Source: Syntrophomonas sp. DTU018 (GTDB lineage Bacteria > Bacillota > Syntrophomonadia > Syntrophomonadales > Syntrophomonadaceae). Taken from it: DNA of 64,000 bases. The DNA is taken from contig LFSR01000034.1 in assembly GCA_001513155.1 (NCBI GenBank), forward strand, positions 1 through 64,000, given 5' to 3'. The notes beneath the pieces are model-generated. The model was not told the DNA's origin, did not search any database, and was given only the letters and a program-made list of their open reading frames with translations. Within the stretch, counting starts at the first letter, position 1. Every line of letters starts with the position of its first letter. The position numbers and the translations under genes are program-made. Shown here one piece after another: positions 42,866 to 52,246 of the stretch.

Positions 42866-43636
42866 CTACTCCCTGGCGATGCGATGTCCATGACAATACA
42901 AGTTAAAGCGCCGGCCTCGAGCGAATCCTACCACCGTAATGCCCAATTCTTCAGCCCGGTCGATTGCCTTGTAAGTTGGTGCGGACCGGGATACAATCAT
43001 GGGAAAGCCTGCGCGGCCTGCTTTCAACACGATCTCTGACGCTATCCGGCCGCTCAGCAGCAGGCACTTATTGAACAGGGGAATCTCTTGCAAGAAAGCA
43101 TAGCCTATCACCTTGTCTACGGCATTATGCCTGCCGATATCCTCGAATCTTATAACTGTACCGCGCTGGTCACCTAAGGCTGCACTATGTACACCGCCGG
43201 TTTTCCTAAAAGTAAGGGAACTAGCATCTAGTTCGGCAATTAACTGCAGCAGGTGAGCAGGAGACCAGAGCTGGTGGTTATCAGGGTAAGCATGCGGTTG
43301 TACCTGAAGTTCGCTGCCCCGTCCCATACAGGTGTTAATCTGCCGCGGAGCGGACAGATCTACCGGTTTTGTAGTTTCCACCTCCAACTGCAGCGGATGA
43401 GGAACATTTACCGAAACCAGGTCCTGGTAAGAACTGATAAATCCTTCACTCACCAAATATCCCACCGCTAGTTCCCGTGTATGCTCAGGGGAACAGGCTA
43501 CTGACACTAATTTTTCGCCGTTAAGAATTATCTGCAGGTGTTCCTCCACCACCAAATAGTCTGTAAAAGAACTCCAAGTACCCTCTGAAAATGATTGCAC
43601 GTACCTTTCTCTGCAAATAGGTAATGTATCCATCAT
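42866..43636 (-). CDS. fdhD: FdhD, formate dehydrogenase accessory sulfurtransferase
   Basis: 256 residues. Family blocks: EEHLQIILNGEKL, TRELAVGYLVSEGFI, TGGVHSAAL, RFEDIGRHNAVDKVIGYAF, and SGRIASEIVLKAGRAG. FdhD transfers sulfur from IscS to the molybdenum/tungsten cofactor of formate dehydrogenase. The loop that carries CxxC in E. coli reads NTCMGRG here, leaving a single cysteine, a pattern known in other family members. No formate dehydrogenase gene is in the window. The genome likely encodes one, fitting a formate-exchanging anaerobe. Confidence 0.93.
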   Translation of the reverse strand: MMDTLPICRERYVQSFSEGTWSSFTDYLVVEEHLQIILNGEKLVSVACSPEHTRELAVGYLVSEGFISSYQDLVSVNVPHPLQLEVETTKPVDLSAPRQINTCMGRGSELQVQPHAYPDNHQLWSPAHLLQLIAELDASSLTFRKTGGVHSAALGDQRGTVIRFEDIGRHNAVDKVIGYAFLQEIPLFNKCLLLSGRIASEIVLKAGRAGFPMIVSRSAPTYKAIDRAEELGITVVGFARGRRFNLYCHGHRIARE

Positions 43637-43818
43637 TGCCCCAACACCCCTCGTAAGATACGGCTTTTCGTAAGCCTGCCTTAATTATACCTGTCTTTTC
43701 AGGAAAGAACAGCCATGCCATGGTGTAATAAAAAGGAGGAGCGGCAATTGTCATAGAAAAGCTCGCATAGTACTATAAATAATAGTTGGCGAATCAAGTA
43801 CAGGCAGGGGGTAGCACG

Positions 43819-44475
43819 GTGAGAAAGCAACAGTATGCTGTAATTGGTGTAGGCCGTTTTGGCGAAAGCATAATCCGCGAACTGACTAGGATGGGGCACG
43901 AAGTACTGGCTATTGATACCGATGAAGATAAAGTTCAGTATATAGCCGATATAGCTACCCAGGCTGTACAGGCAGACTCCATGGATGAAAAAGTGCTTAG
44001 ATCTCTGGATATTACCAGTTTTGATGCGGTAGTTGTGGCTATTGGGGAAGATATAGAGTCCAGCATACTGACCTGTCTTACCCTCAAAGAAATGGGCGTA
44101 AAAAAAATCATCGCCAAAGCTCACAGCCCCATGCATGGTAAAGTGCTTTCCAAAATCGGAGTGGACCTGGTGGTACACCCGGAACGGGACATGGCCATCA
44201 GACTGGCCCGGACTCTGGTATCCAACAGTATTATCGAACATATTGACCTATCGGCGGAATATGGTATCTGGGAAATAGTCACCCCCCGTAGTTTAGTTGG
44301 CAAGAACCTTAAGGACAGCGGACTGCGCCCCAAACTAGGCCTTAACATCCTGGCCATTAGAACTGGAGATGACATAGTAGTATCACCCCTTCCGGAGCAT
44401 GTTATCCAAGATGGTGATATCCTGGTAGTACTTGGCCCCACCCGTTCTCTGGAAAAACTCAATGGAATGGACTAG
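43819..44475 (+). CDS. ktrA: Potassium channel regulatory subunit (KtrA/TrkA family)
   Basis: 218 residues from GTG 43819 with AGGGGG upstream. The RCK N-terminal Rossmann motif is VIGVGRFGESII with Asp at the end of strand two (LAIDTDEDKV), followed by a TrkA-C domain (residues ~135-218). It binds nucleotides and gates the membrane subunit encoded 8 nt downstream. Size and single RCK unit fit KtrA/KtrC of Firmicutes. Confidence 0.88.
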   Translation: MRKQQYAVIGVGRFGESIIRELTRMGHEVLAIDTDEDKVQYIADIATQAVQADSMDEKVLRSLDITSFDAVVVAIGEDIESSILTCLTLKEMGVKKIIAKAHSPMHGKVLSKIGVDLVVHPERDMAIRLARTLVSNSIIEHIDLSAEYGIWEIVTPRSLVGKNLKDSGLRPKLGLNILAIRTGDDIVVSPLPEHVIQDGDILVVLGPTRSLEKLNGMD

Positions 44476-44483
44476 ATTAAAAC

Positions 44484-45797
44484 ATGAACAGCAATGTTAT
44501 TAACCCCCCTAAAGTATTGATCGGCAGCTTTATGCTGGTAGTTTTAATCGGAACCCTGTTGCTGAGCTTGCCATTGGCAGTGAAAACAGGAAACCCCGAC
44601 CTGCTTACCGCCTTATTCACTTCTGCTTCTGCTGCCTGTGTTACTGGTTTAGTAACTGTTGATACCGCTTCCCACTGGACTGTTTTCGGACAAGTAGTCA
44701 TACTGCTGCTGATCCAGATAGGCGGGCTGGGCTTAATGACTTTCGTTACCTATTTTTTTATTATGCTGGGGCGGCGCTTGAATCTTAAACAGAAGATGAT
44801 TTTGCAGTATGCTCTCAACCGCAGTTCCATGGCGGATCTGATTGAAATAATTCGCTACTTGCTGGTGATCTCTCTCAGTTTTGAAACGGCAGGCACTTTG
44901 ATCTTGTTTATCCATTGGCTGCCGGAAATGGGAGCAGGGAAAGCCCTGTGGTATGGTCTGTTTCATGCGGTATCTGCTTTCAACAATGCCGGGTTTGATT
45001 TATTCGGCAATTTCAACAGCCTGCAGGCCTTTACCGGCGATGTAGTGGTAAACCTTACTTTATCCATCCTGTTTATTACGGGAAGCCTGGGCTTTCTGGT
45101 CATTTATGAGCTTTTTACCTATCGCCGGCAGGGCAGGCTTTCCCTCCATAGCCGTCTGGTTCTGGCAGGCACCGCTGCCCTTTTGCTGCTGGGGGTAACC
45201 GTTATTCTCCTGATCGAATACAATCAGGCTTTGGCAGCCCTGTCCTGGCCGGATAAAATCCTGGCAGCCTATTTCCTGTCTGCCACCCATACTGCAGGAT
45301 TTTCCACGATAGACATAAACAGCACTCTGCCGGCCACGCAAATATTTATGATGGGAATGATGTTCATCGGCGGTGCCCCTGGGTCTACCGCGGGGGGCAT
45401 CAAGGTAACCACTCTGCTGCTGCTGGCCATGATCATTTGGAGTGTCTTTTCCGGGAAAAAGGATGTGGAAATAGCCAAGCGGCGCATCTCATCCCAGGAT
45501 GTATCCAGGACCATTACCGTAGTGAGCATTTCTGTTCTGGTAATATTCCTGGGGGCATTGTTGTTATCCGTCCAGCACCACGAATTTCTTCCCGTTTTGT
45601 TTGAGGTAGTCTCGGCCACGGGAACCGTAGGTTTAAGCCTGGGACTTACCCAAAGTCTAACCCCCTTAGGGCAGATCATAATTATAGCCATAATGCTTTT
45701 TGGGCGATTGGGCCCGGTAACCATTGGATTAGCCCTGGCTTACCGTCCTCAGACCAGCGCCATCCGCTATCCGGAAGACCGGATAATGATCGGCTGA
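44484..45797 (+). CDS. ktrB: Potassium uptake membrane subunit (KtrB/TrkH family)
   Basis: 437 residues with eight or more membrane segments and four pore-loop regions including TSASAACVTGL, FHAVSAFNNAGFDLFG, SATHTAGFSTID and SATGTVGLSLG, whose glycines form the selectivity filter. It imports potassium coupled to sodium or protons. Partner of the RCK subunit just upstream. Confidence 0.9.
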   Translation: MNSNVINPPKVLIGSFMLVVLIGTLLLSLPLAVKTGNPDLLTALFTSASAACVTGLVTVDTASHWTVFGQVVILLLIQIGGLGLMTFVTYFFIMLGRRLNLKQKMILQYALNRSSMADLIEIIRYLLVISLSFETAGTLILFIHWLPEMGAGKALWYGLFHAVSAFNNAGFDLFGNFNSLQAFTGDVVVNLTLSILFITGSLGFLVIYELFTYRRQGRLSLHSRLVLAGTAALLLLGVTVILLIEYNQALAALSWPDKILAAYFLSATHTAGFSTIDINSTLPATQIFMMGMMFIGGAPGSTAGGIKVTTLLLLAMIIWSVFSGKKDVEIAKRRISSQDVSRTITVVSISVLVIFLGALLLSVQHHEFLPVLFEVVSATGTVGLSLGLTQSLTPLGQIIIIAIMLFGRLGPVTIGLALAYRPQTSAIRYPEDRIMIG

Positions 45798-45843
45798 ACC
45801 CTTCCCCCTCTTCTGGCAGTTTTCTGCAGGACTCCAGGAACCA

Positions 45844-45872
45844 TTGGCAGTCATTGCCATATTATGTAGTAT
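45844..45872 (+). promoter_or_regulatory. Sigma-A promoter of the YmaF-like gene
   Basis: TTGGCA (45844-45849), 17-bp spacer, TAGTAT (45867-45872), 28 nt before the GTG at 45900 with AGAGGAGGG between. Confidence 0.5.
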
Positions 45873-45899
45873 ATTCTGCAATCAGAGGAGGGTAATAAA

Positions 45900-46445
45900 G
45901 TGGGTTATCGCAACTATGATTACCGGAGAGGTGGATGCGGAAGGCCTCCCTATTATAACGGTCATAAGCCCCGTCCCCGTCCTCGTCCCTGTCCGCCGCC
46001 TGCCCAGACCCACACCCATGAGTTTCTAGGCAGCACCCAGCTGGCCGGGGAGATCATCCACAATCATCGCTTTGCCGGAGTATCCAGTGAGGCCATCAAA
46101 AGAGGGAAGAGCCATACCCATGCCATACTGGTAAACAGCGATTTCTTCTTATCCCATTACCATGAAGTAGCCGCCGAAAGCGGACCGGCCATTCCCGTAG
46201 GGGGAGGCAGGCACGTCCACTTTGTTTACGGGGAGACCACCTTTAATGCCGGGCATGATCACGAATTTATTTTTGCCATGTTAATTGAAGACCCCATTTC
46301 CGGTAAGAAACACAAGGACCGCTACGATGCGGAACACTTTGAAGCTTACGAGGAAACCGGGGATATCGAAGTAGACAGCCAGGATCTCCAAGAGGAAAGC
46401 GAGGATATCGAAGAATACAGCCAGGATGCTCAAGACACAGACTAG
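45900..46445 (+). CDS. YmaF-like histidine-rich protein with acidic tail
   Basis: 181 residues from GTG 45900. An Arg/Pro-rich N-terminus (PRPRPRPCPPP) is followed by a core dense in His pairs (THTHEF, IHNHRF, SHTHAI, SHYHEV, RHVHF, GHDHEF), the YmaF pattern, and a C-terminal tail of repeated D/E-x-S/D-Q units. The regular HxH spacing suggests metal binding or a beta-solenoid with His ladders. The function is unknown. A long hairpin terminator follows. Confidence 0.75.
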   Translation: MGYRNYDYRRGGCGRPPYYNGHKPRPRPRPCPPPAQTHTHEFLGSTQLAGEIIHNHRFAGVSSEAIKRGKSHTHAILVNSDFFLSHYHEVAAESGPAIPVGGGRHVHFVYGETTFNAGHDHEFIFAMLIEDPISGKKHKDRYDAEHFEAYEETGDIEVDSQDLQEESEDIEEYSQDAQDTD

Positions 46446-46497
46446 TGAGTAATAAGTGCTGGAGCAAGAATTTCCGGGGTGCAAATTGCTTATGCAG

Positions 46498-46557
46498 GAG
46501 GGGACAGGTAAACCTGGTATGGCCAGACCGGGCCCAGACAGGTTTAACCGTCCCCTC
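46498..46557. terminator. Long imperfect hairpin between convergent genes
   Basis: GAGGGGACAGGTAAACCTG (from 46498) pairs with CAGGTTTAACCGTCCCCTC (to 46557) with one bulge each side, a stem of about 18 bp. It lies between the YmaF-like gene and the convergent winged-helix gene and could serve both. Confidence 0.65.
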
Positions 46558-46581
46558 TGGCTTGCCAAGCCTTTATGTTAA

Positions 46582-46758
46582 CTATTTGGGTTCGTAATAA
46601 CACCGCTTGGGCGAATGAATTTTGTCAGCCTCTTTCAGTTTTTTAATAACCTTGTCTACTTCTTTTTTATCCAGTCCGGACAATTCTGCAACTTCCTTGC
46701 TGGTTAAAGGTTTGCCGGCCTGCTTAAAAGCTTCCAAGACCTTAGCTTCGTTATCCAT
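46582..46758 (-). CDS. Small winged-helix DNA-binding protein
   Basis: 58 residues from ATG 46758 (AAAGGAGT 9 nt upstream; the frame is open further but without a site). The sequence VLEAFKQAGKPLTSKEVAEL then SGLDKKEVDKVIKKLKEADK is a MarR/ArsR-like helix-turn-helix, with a short C-terminal wing. Targets are unknown. Confidence 0.75.
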   Translation of the reverse strand: MDNEAKVLEAFKQAGKPLTSKEVAELSGLDKKEVDKVIKKLKEADKIHSPKRCYYEPK

Positions 46759-46846
46759 TGACAACACTCCTTTCACCTTATTGTGCCAATAATTATGGAG
46801 GATCATTCCTGGATGTGTCAACTGCACTGCTTTAACAAGAAAACTC

Positions 46847-46875
46847 TTTACTTATTTACCACACTAAAGTAAAAT
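46847..46875 (+). promoter_or_regulatory. Promoter of the amino-acid ABC importer
   Basis: TTTACT (46847-46852), 17-bp spacer, TAAAAT (46870-46875), about 50 nt before the binding-protein start. Confidence 0.45.
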
Positions 46876-46923
46876 GAAGAGCGGAACTCATGATTACTGA
46901 TGATTGTTGAGGGGGTAGAAACA

Positions 46924-47754
46924 TTGAGGAAGAGGTTGGCACTTTTGATTGTATTGTGCCTGGTTTTGGGCTTAGCAGCAGGCTGCGGCGGCCAGGCAGC
47001 TGACAAGGGGGACGCTCAGGAACCCGCTGCGGATACTTCCTGGCAGGAGATTCAGGATAAGGGCTATTTTATAGTGGGATTGGACGACGCTTTCCCGCCC
47101 ATGGGGTTCCGGGATGAGAACAATGAAATTGTAGGCTTTGACATTGACCTGGCCAAGGAAGCTGCTTCCCGCCTGGGAGTAGAAGTGAAGTTCCAGCCCA
47201 TATCCTGGGATGCCAAGGGAGAGGAACTCAACAGCGGCAACATTGACGTGATCTGGAACGGTTTCACTATCACCGAAGAGCGCAAGAAAGAATTCCTGTT
47301 CACCAAGCCCTATATCGCCGATCGTCAGATTATTGTAGTAAGACCGGATTCACCTATTGCTACCAAAGCTGACCTGGCCGGCAAGGAAGTAGGTATCCAG
47401 GCTGGCAGCAGTGCCGTGGAAGCGGTTATGGCTGATGAAGCCACCTACGAAACCATTAAAGACACCTTAAGAGAATTTGATACCAATGACATGGCTCTGC
47501 GGGACCTGGCCGGCGGCGGCCTGGATGCAGTAGTGGTTGACGAAGTGGTAGGTCGTTACTATATCTCCAAGCACCCGGGAGAGTACAAGGTTCTGGAAGA
47601 GAACTTCGGCATGGAAGAGTTTGGTGTTGGTTTGAGACTCACCGACAAGGCTTTCCACGCTGAATTGGACAGAGTGCTGGATGAGATGAAAGCCGACGGC
47701 ACTGCTTCGGATATTTCCATGAAATGGTTCGGAGAAGATATTATAAAGAAATAG
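46924..47754 (+). CDS. Polar amino-acid ABC transporter, binding lipoprotein
   Basis: 276 residues from TTG 46924, with GAGGGGG 8 nt upstream; an ATG at 46900 contains that site and is less likely. The lipobox is LAAGC (Cys21). The family-3 binding fold is clear: YFIVGLDDAFPPMGFRDENN, GFDIDLAKEAASRLGVEV, WNGFTITEERKKEF, LAGKEVGIQAGSSA, and a C-terminal ISMKWFGEDI. It captures a polar amino acid (glutamine, arginine or cystine type) for the permease and ATPase downstream. A repeat element lies between it and the permease gene. Confidence 0.88.
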   Translation: MRKRLALLIVLCLVLGLAAGCGGQAADKGDAQEPAADTSWQEIQDKGYFIVGLDDAFPPMGFRDENNEIVGFDIDLAKEAASRLGVEVKFQPISWDAKGEELNSGNIDVIWNGFTITEERKKEFLFTKPYIADRQIIVVRPDSPIATKADLAGKEVGIQAGSSAVEAVMADEATYETIKDTLREFDTNDMALRDLAGGGLDAVVVDEVVGRYYISKHPGEYKVLEENFGMEEFGVGLRLTDKAFHAELDRVLDEMKADGTASDISMKWFGEDIIKK

Positions 47755-47790
47755 GCAGAATTACAATACTCTGATACAATTGAGCATGGC

Positions 47791-47817
47791 AGGCTATCAG
47801 TGATAAACTGTTAGCCT
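47791..47817. repeat. 27-bp direct repeat, left copy
   Basis: AGGCTATCAGTGATAAACTG plus TTAGCCT, identical to 47972-47998. Each copy is itself a small inverted repeat (AGGCTA...TAGCCT). The pair flanks the element at 47816-47973. Confidence 0.85.
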
Positions 47818-47973
47818 CAGACTGTCGAAAAAGGCCATGATAAGAGATCGCCACGTCGTTGCGCTCCTCGCGATGACATAACCAAAAGCCCATCATTTGT
47901 GTCATTGCGAGGCACGGAGTGCCGTGGCAATCTCGAACGTCCAACTATTAATAAGCTTTATTGACACGCTGAG
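47816..47973. mobile_element. MITE-like element between binding-protein and permease genes
   Basis: 158 bp. The left end CTCAGACTGTCGA and the reverse complement of the right end (CTCAGCGTGTCAA) agree at 10 of 13 positions. The interior has GAGATCGCCACGTCG...CTCGCGATGACA and TGTCATTGCGAG...GTGGCAATCTC. No coding capacity. It splits an ABC transporter operon. Confidence 0.7.
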
Positions 47974-47998
47974 GCTATCAGTGATAAACTGTTAGCCT
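47972..47998. repeat. 27-bp direct repeat, right copy
   Basis: Perfect second copy of the sequence at 47791-47817, immediately after the element. It may have arisen by duplication during insertion, although 27 bp is long for a target duplication. Confidence 0.85.
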
Positions 47999-48038
47999 GT
48001 CTTTATCTGCAGTGATTCATGCAAGTAAGGGGATGCAT

Positions 48039-48677
48039 ATGGACTATGTAATATCAATTCTGCCTCAAATGTGCCTGGGCTGGTTGGTGACCATGCAGAT
48101 TTTTGCGGTAACCCTCCTGTCCCTGCCCTTGGGTGTCATACTGGGTATCGCCCGCCTGTCCAAGTTCAAGCCTTTGGCTTGGTTTATGGAGCTTTATGTT
48201 TGGGTTTTCCGCGGTACCCCCCTTTTGCTGCAGCTGTTGTTCTGGTATTTTGGACTCATGGCTGTGGGAATTCGCATAGAAAGGGAAACCGCAGTTTATG
48301 TAGCCTTTATCCTGAATTATGCTGCTTACCTGGCAGAGATTTTCCGCGCGGGTATCCAGTCCATCGACCGCGGTCAATACGAAGCTGCGGATGTGCTAGG
48401 GTTAAGCCGGCGCCAGACCATGACCCAGATTATTCTTCCTCAAGTGTTTAAACGGGTATTGCCCCCCATTGGCAACGAGGTTATCAACCTGGTCAAGGAT
48501 ACGGCTTTGGTATACATCATTGCCATCAGCGAGCTTTCCCGGGTAGCCAGAATCCGTGCGGTCACCGATGATACCCTGGTGCCTTTTGTGATCGCAGGAT
48601 TGTTTTACCTGTTGATGACAGCTATTGTTCAGCGCTTCTTTAAATGGGTGGAATCCCGTCTGGACTATTATCGCTAG
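48039..48677 (+). CDS. Polar amino-acid ABC transporter, permease
   Basis: 212 residues from ATG 48039 (AAGGGG upstream). The HisM/GlnP pattern is clear: [20 protein letters not shown] at the N-terminus, [20 protein letters not shown], and the EAA loop [30 protein letters not shown]. About five membrane segments. It forms the channel with the ATPase encoded 14 nt downstream. Confidence 0.9.
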   Translation: MDYVISILPQMCLGWLVTMQIFAVTLLSLPLGVILGIARLSKFKPLAWFMELYVWVFRGTPLLLQLLFWYFGLMAVGIRIERETAVYVAFILNYAAYLAEIFRAGIQSIDRGQYEAADVLGLSRRQTMTQIILPQVFKRVLPPIGNEVINLVKDTALVYIIAISELSRVARIRAVTDDTLVPFVIAGLFYLLMTAIVQRFFKWVESRLDYYR

Positions 48678-48691
48678 GAGAGAAGAATATT

Positions 48692-49459
48692 ATGTACATG
48701 CTGCAAGCTCTGGATATTTATAAAAAGTTTGGTCACCTGGAAGTATTGAAGGGAGTATCCCTGCAGGTGAAGCAGGGGGAAGTAATCGCTATTATCGGTC
48801 CCTCTGGTTCGGGGAAAAGCACTCTTTTGCGCTGTCTCAACCGCCTGGAAACCATTGACCGGGGTACCATTGAAATAGATGGTGAAATAATGGCCAAGAA
48901 TGGACCCGACGGCAGGGCAGTATACAGCAGCGAAAAGGATATAACCAGGCTGCGCCGCAAGATGGGCATGGTGTTTCAGAATTTTAACCTGTTTCCCCAT
49001 AAATCGGTTCTGGAAAACTTGATGCTGGCTCCCATGCTGGTCAACAATGTGACTGCCGAGGAAGCGGAGAAAACCGCCCGTGAACTGCTGGCCAAGGTTG
49101 GTTTGTCCCAGAAGGCCGATAACTACCCCTTTGAACTTTCCGGGGGACAGCAGCAGCGGGTAGCCATTGCCCGGGCCCTGGCCATGAATCCGGCCATCAT
49201 GTGTTTTGATGAGCCCACTTCCGCCCTGGATCCGGAACTTACCGGAGAAGTCTTAAGGGTTATGCGGGATCTGGCTTTTGAGCATATGACTATGGTGGTG
49301 GTAACCCATGAAATCGGTTTTGCCCGGGAAGTAGCCAACCGGGTAATATTCATGGACGATGGGCTGATAGTGGAACAGGGTACAGCCGAGGATGTGCTGC
49401 TCAATCCCCGGCAGGAGCGCACCAAGGCCTTCCTGAGCACCGTTCTCACCGCTCGCTGA
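48692..49459 (+). CDS. Polar amino-acid ABC transporter, ATP-binding protein (GlnQ-like)
   Basis: 255 residues from ATG 48692. Walker [11 protein letters not shown]-loop [11 protein letters not shown], signature [15 protein letters not shown], Walker [15 protein letters not shown] and switch VVTHEIGFA are intact. It powers uptake through the adjacent permease. A terminator follows at once. Confidence 0.93.
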   Translation: MYMLQALDIYKKFGHLEVLKGVSLQVKQGEVIAIIGPSGSGKSTLLRCLNRLETIDRGTIEIDGEIMAKNGPDGRAVYSSEKDITRLRRKMGMVFQNFNLFPHKSVLENLMLAPMLVNNVTAEEAEKTARELLAKVGLSQKADNYPFELSGGQQQRVAIARALAMNPAIMCFDEPTSALDPELTGEVLRVMRDLAFEHMTMVVVTHEIGFAREVANRVIFMDDGLIVEQGTAEDVLLNPRQERTKAFLSTVLTAR

Positions 49460-49493
49460 TTTATAAGGAACCCAACATTGGCTTAGCGGAAAG

Positions 49494-49535
49494 AAAAAAG
49501 CTTACTCCTCCTTTTTTGGCGGAGTAAGCTTTTTT
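49494..49535. terminator. Bidirectional terminator
   Basis: AAAAAAGCTTACTCC pairs with GGAGTAAGCTTTTTT, separated by a T-rich loop. It serves the ABC operon and the convergent synthetase gene. Confidence 0.92.
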
Positions 49536-49553
49536 ATGTTATTTAAACATTTG

Positions 49554-51464
49554 TTACTGGTACAGGGACTCGATCAAGTCAGCATAGTTCTGCATGATAA
49601 CCCGTTTCTTGGTTTTCAGGGTAGGTGTCAGTTCACCTTTTTCTTCGGTGAAGCGGTTGGGGAGAATGGCATAACGCTTAATGGTTTCGAAATTCTCCAA
49701 CTGGCTGTTTACTTTTTGTACCACCGCTTCAATCTGCTCTCTCAGGAGAGGTTGATTGATGAAATCCTCTCCCACCTCGGCACAAAGTTGGGAACCTCCC
49801 GCTTCCATGTACTTGATTTTGCTCTTGTCGTAGGTGATGCCGTTCCGGTCAAATACCTCTATATAATGGAGGAAGTTGGGTACTATTAGGGCGGTAATGT
49901 AATTGCGTTCATCACCGATGATGAACACCTGGTCTATCTCAACGGAAGTGGAGAAGAGACTCTCAAGTTTGTAAGGAGCTACATTCTTGCCGGTTGCCAG
50001 GCAGATAATGGCTTTCTTGCGGTCCACGATCCGGTAATAGCCGTCAATGTCCTTGACTACCAGGTCGCCGGTCTTGAACCAGCCATCTTCCGTAAAGGCT
50101 TCCCGGGTTTCTTCCGGCTTGTTCAGGTAACCAATGAAAATACCTGCGCCGCGGACTTCCAGTTCACCGTCTTCCGCCACCCGGCACTCGCTGGCGTTAG
50201 CCTGGGGACCGACGGAGCCAGGTTTGCAGGCCCGCATGGGATTATAGCACACGGCACTGGTAGTCTCGGTGGAACCATATCCTTCGAGAACGGGTACTCC
50301 CACAGTATAGAAAAACTTCAGCAGTTCAGGAGCAATACCCGCACTGGCTGAGAAAGAAAAGCGCAGGCGAGTGCCGAACAATTCGCGAACCTTGGCAAAC
50401 AGCTTGTCCGCCAGCTTATACTTTATGCGCAGTCCCAAAGGCAAGCAGAGAGGATATTCCGGGCGCATGTCATAACGGCCGAACTGATCCATGCGATAGG
50501 CCAGCACCTGTTCTCCCACTCCCAAAGCCCATGTGAACAGCTTTTTCTTCATGGGACTGGCTTCCAGCATCTGTTGGAAGGCCATGTAGATACGTTCATA
50601 CAGGCGGGGTACACAGGAAAACCAGGTGGGGTTGTATTTCTTCAGGTCATCCATCATGGTAGCGGGGCTGTCGGCATAGGCGATGGTAGCGCCCATCCAT
50701 ATGGCCAGCCACTGGGAACATCCCCGGTCAAAGATATGGGACAAAGGCAGGAAAGACAGGACAGTGTCTTCATGGTTTAAGGGGTGACCGGCGTTAAGGA
50801 AATAGTAGAACACACCATCAACGCGAGAGGAAAAGCACCAGTGGGTTAGGATTACCCCTTTACCCTGGCCGGTGGTTCCGGAGGTGTAGAGAATGGTGGC
50901 CCAATCATCCAGGGTAATGTTCTGCCACCGCTCCTGGTATAAGTCGTACAGGCGGGAGCGGTTTTCCTGGCCTAACTTCATAAGCTGTGCCAGATTCATA
51001 ACCCGTGGGTCGTCAGATTCATAGCGGGTATCCAGGATGATAACCTTCTCCAGGGTTGGCATTTCGTCCCATCCGGGCATGACCCGGTTGAGGATATCGG
51101 TGTTGCCCGCAATAAGATAGCGACATTCCGAATCATTAACTATATAGGAAACTTCGTTCAGGGAAAGGGTGGGATAGATGGTTACTACAACGGCAGCGCA
51201 ATTGATAAGTGCCACGTCACAGTGAGTCCAGTAGGGACTGTTGGTAGCCATAATCGCTACCCGCTGGCCCTTTTCCAAACCCAGGCTCAAGAATCCGCAG
51301 GCAATGTCCTCCACTCTGGCCTGCATTTCCTTCCAGGTAAACTGGCCTCCGTTATCGCCGTAATACAAGTCGGGGTTGAACCGCTGGGCTATGCGATCAC
51401 CATGTTTGGCAACCGTTCGGGCGAAGGCCTGGGACATTGTGAGGTTCTCTACGTGTTCATACAT
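49554..51464 (-). CDS. Long-chain-fatty-acid CoA ligase (FadD15-like, AMP-forming)
   Basis: 636 residues, the length of the larger bacterial/eukaryotic-like acyl-CoA synthetases. Motifs: ILYTSGTTGQGKGVILTHW near 190-205, SHIFDRGC, EGYGSTETTSA, WFKTGDLVVKDIDGYYRIVDRKK, and LKTKKRVIMQNY near the end. It activates long-chain fatty acids at the membrane. The ribosome site GGTGG is modest. An AT-rich stretch with TATAAT lies at ~51515-51525 upstream on the minus strand. Confidence 0.9.
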   Translation of the reverse strand: MYEHVENLTMSQAFARTVAKHGDRIAQRFNPDLYYGDNGGQFTWKEMQARVEDIACGFLSLGLEKGQRVAIMATNSPYWTHCDVALINCAAVVVTIYPTLSLNEVSYIVNDSECRYLIAGNTDILNRVMPGWDEMPTLEKVIILDTRYESDDPRVMNLAQLMKLGQENRSRLYDLYQERWQNITLDDWATILYTSGTTGQGKGVILTHWCFSSRVDGVFYYFLNAGHPLNHEDTVLSFLPLSHIFDRGCSQWLAIWMGATIAYADSPATMMDDLKKYNPTWFSCVPRLYERIYMAFQQMLEASPMKKKLFTWALGVGEQVLAYRMDQFGRYDMRPEYPLCLPLGLRIKYKLADKLFAKVRELFGTRLRFSFSASAGIAPELLKFFYTVGVPVLEGYGSTETTSAVCYNPMRACKPGSVGPQANASECRVAEDGELEVRGAGIFIGYLNKPEETREAFTEDGWFKTGDLVVKDIDGYYRIVDRKKAIICLATGKNVAPYKLESLFSTSVEIDQVFIIGDERNYITALIVPNFLHYIEVFDRNGITYDKSKIKYMEAGGSQLCAEVGEDFINQPLLREQIEAVVQKVNSQLENFETIKRYAILPNRFTEEKGELTPTLKTKKRVIMQNYADLIESLYQ

Positions 51465-51615
51465 AAAAATTCCACCACCTACGAATAATATTCCGATCCT
51501 TTCTTGTATTATAATATAAATTGTTTTGAAATATAATTATTACAGGCCGAAATTTTCGAATGGAAATTTGGTCCTGAGAAAAAACCTCCTCAAAAGGGCT
51601 ATGGAGAACTCTCAC

Positions 51616-52026
51616 CTAGTGATGGTCGGCAAAGTCGAAGCGTCTCTCCCAGGTTTTTGAGAAGCTGGGAAAGACAATTAGCAGCGCCTGGTAAGCTAAC
51701 GCTTGGTACTCGTCATTTAGCGGGGAAAATACCTCATTGACGTTGGCCGGCTGGTTGGCAGCCAGATTAGCCGCCAGTCTGGTCAGGGCCAAATCCACCG
51801 CATTATCAGCCATAGCTTGCAGCAGCTTATCCCAGTCAAATTGCCCATCGGTTACATATTGTTCAATTTCTTCTATACGGCCGGCAGTATCGTCAATGGT
51901 GCCAATGGAACCAAGGATGTAGGCCGCAGCTACCATGGGATCGGTTTTTTCTTCTCCCAAGCGATGAAGCAGGTTTTGATAGTTGGACTTGTGGTGGCGG
52001 GTAATGAAATAGACTGGTCGTTTCAA
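51616..52026 (-). CDS. Hypothetical protein
   Basis: 136 residues, soluble and mostly helical (MVAAAYILGSIGTIDDTAGR; VDLALTRLAANLAANQ). It is His-rich at both ends (TRHHKSN, FADHH). I recognise no family. It stands alone between the FadD gene and the divergent chemoreceptor gene. Confidence 0.55.
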   Translation of the reverse strand: MKRPVYFITRHHKSNYQNLLHRLGEEKTDPMVAAAYILGSIGTIDDTAGRIEEIEQYVTDGQFDWDKLLQAMADNAVDLALTRLAANLAANQPANVNEVFSPLNDEYQALAYQALLIVFPSFSKTWERRFDFADHH

Positions 52027-52246
52027 GCTGATCTACTCCCCCCGAGTTTGTGATTTTCCCTAATTGTAACATGTGTACGTCATGATGCCTAATAAAATAA
52101 ATATTTTAGCTGAAAAGTGCAACAATTTGGCGAAATAAAACCCTTAAACTGATAGAGGTATTATTTATAAAAGTGTCAAATAATAGAAGAATTACCAAAA
52201 AACCATAGAGATATAAACATAGGGAGCATTGATTGGGGGGGATCAA

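Noticed and set aside
33359-47973. CRISPR array from the repeated TGTCATTGCGAG blocks
   Set aside because: Copies are kilobases apart in different arrangements, without regular spacers or cas genes; they are dispersed repeats.
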